Below, in pieces: positions 63,498 through 64,000 of a stretch of 64,000 bases of DNA. A program made the translations under genes and the position numbers. The notes below the pieces were generated by a model, which searched no databases, was not told where the DNA came from, and was given only the letters and a program-made list of their open reading frames with translations. The stretch lies in the NCBI GenBank assembly GCA_039881145.1, contig JAYKKI010000090.1:6359501-6423500 (forward strand), written 5' to 3'. This DNA comes from Druceiella hillmani (Eukaryota; Arthropoda; Insecta; Lepidoptera; Hepialidae). Each line of letters starts with the position of its first letter. Position 1 is the first letter of the stretch.

Positions 63498-63739
63498 CGA
63501 TTTGTGAGCGTGTTTCCAGTGAGGCGATTTGTGAATGCACTTGCAGTGAACTCGTCGCAGGTGGAACGTCATCGTCATCGTATGAATTGCATGCTCATTA
63601 TGTGTGCATGGTGTGTGATCCGTGTTTTCGACATTAAGCAGCAAGGTAAGGATCTCACTACCCATACGTGGCAAAAACATTGTGTACCTACAGAAAGCAC
63701 GTTTACAAATCACCTCGCTGCAAAGAGGCTCACAAATCG
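63498..63739. repeat. Foldback with paired 27-bp repeats in each arm
   Basis: The left arm has two tandem 27-bp units (63498-63524, 63525-63551), each starting cgatttgtga. The right arm has two units in inverted orientation (63686-63712, 63713-63739). Inverted, 63713-63739 reads cgatttgtgagcctctttgc..., differing from the first left unit at four positions. The loop is 134 bp and less AT-rich than the flanks. Confidence 0.8.
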
Positions 63740-63821
63740 CCAGTTTGGTAATGGCCTCACAGAGCACCTTTGTATTTCATATTTTAATAAACATAATAGA
63801 AATAATCTCATCTTTTTTGAT

Positions 63822-63935
63822 TTAGCATTCTCCCGTATTTTAACCAGGGTCCGTTATCTAACCCAAGGCATTTGACCAGGGTGCTGCTAGTTTTTATACG
63901 AAGTCACTGCCACCTGACCTTCCCAACCCATAGAA
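63822..63935 (-). mobile_element. Lepidopteran SINE 3' fragment
   Basis: The minus strand reads gttgggaaggtcaggtggca, then gtataaaaactagcagc, then ccttgggttagataacggac and aatacgggagaatgc. This matches, with gaps, the body of a common lepidopteran tRNA-derived SINE (aaggtcagatggcagtcgct ... taaaaactagt ... gcggaccccaggct ... gccgggataacgc). The tRNA-like head is absent. Confidence 0.65.
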
Positions 63936-64000
63936 ATCTTGAGCTAGATTTCGTATAATGACTATCTAATGACAACAATCAGAACCAAAGCCTCACTGGT

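Noticed and set aside
1..64000. Endogenous viral sequence or toxin gene
   Set aside because: No viral polymerase, capsid, envelope or toxin motif was recognised on either strand.

Overview
This is animal nuclear DNA, AT-rich, with broken coding relics, one exon ending in a GTAAGT splice donor, SINE and LINE remains and long (TA)n arrays. Several dispersed repeats look like families common in moth and butterfly genomes: the 'aagtgcgagtcgg ... ggaaccctaaaa' element, the 'ccaactt..aaaaaaggaggagg' element, the 'gtagcctatgt ... aatattagtagga' element, a SINE 3' end reading 'aaggtcaggtggcagt', and a tail with 'aataagtccgcc'. I therefore infer Lepidoptera; this rests on remembered family resemblance, not on a search. 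I found no intact host protein-coding gene and no RNA gene. The window reads as intergenic or intronic DNA built from transposable-element relics.

Layout. 0.8-3.2 kb: a complete but decayed hAT transposon with 8-bp target duplications. 4.0-4.2 kb: a tRNA-derived SINE with 14-bp target duplications. 5.9-6.4 kb: a LINE reverse-transcriptase C-terminus, followed by a TA array and a GC-richer island. 7.3-17.9 kb: dispersed lepidopteran-type repeats, a short family (called family A here) with five copies in the window, TA arrays, a 28-bp perfect hairpin and an inverted-repeat pair. 20-24.4 kb: a duplication, a pre-miRNA-like hairpin, a second LINE C-terminus, and a three-unit direct repeat next to a PIF1-type helicase C-terminus. 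25.1-25.3 kb: an intact THAP zinc-finger first exon. 29.3-29.5 kb: a third LINE C-terminus. 35-37 kb: a degenerate tandem array of about 155 bp and a foldback element with arms of about 135 bp. 40.1-42.1 kb: a broken P-element/THAP9-type transposase carrying an internal 8 x 26-bp minisatellite. 46.4-46.8 kb: a PIF/Harbinger-like MITE with TTA target duplications. 56.2-57.6 kb: a broken copy of a multicopy animal gene family of unknown function. 63.5-63.9 kb: a foldback with 27-bp repeated arms, then a SINE 3' end.

The elements do not work together as a pathway. They record successive insertions of class I (SINE, LINE) and class II (hAT, P, Harbinger, probable Helitron/PIF1) elements. The long remaining stretches, especially 48.96-52.9 kb and 57.6-63.5 kb, are AT-rich with no recognisable gene or repeat.
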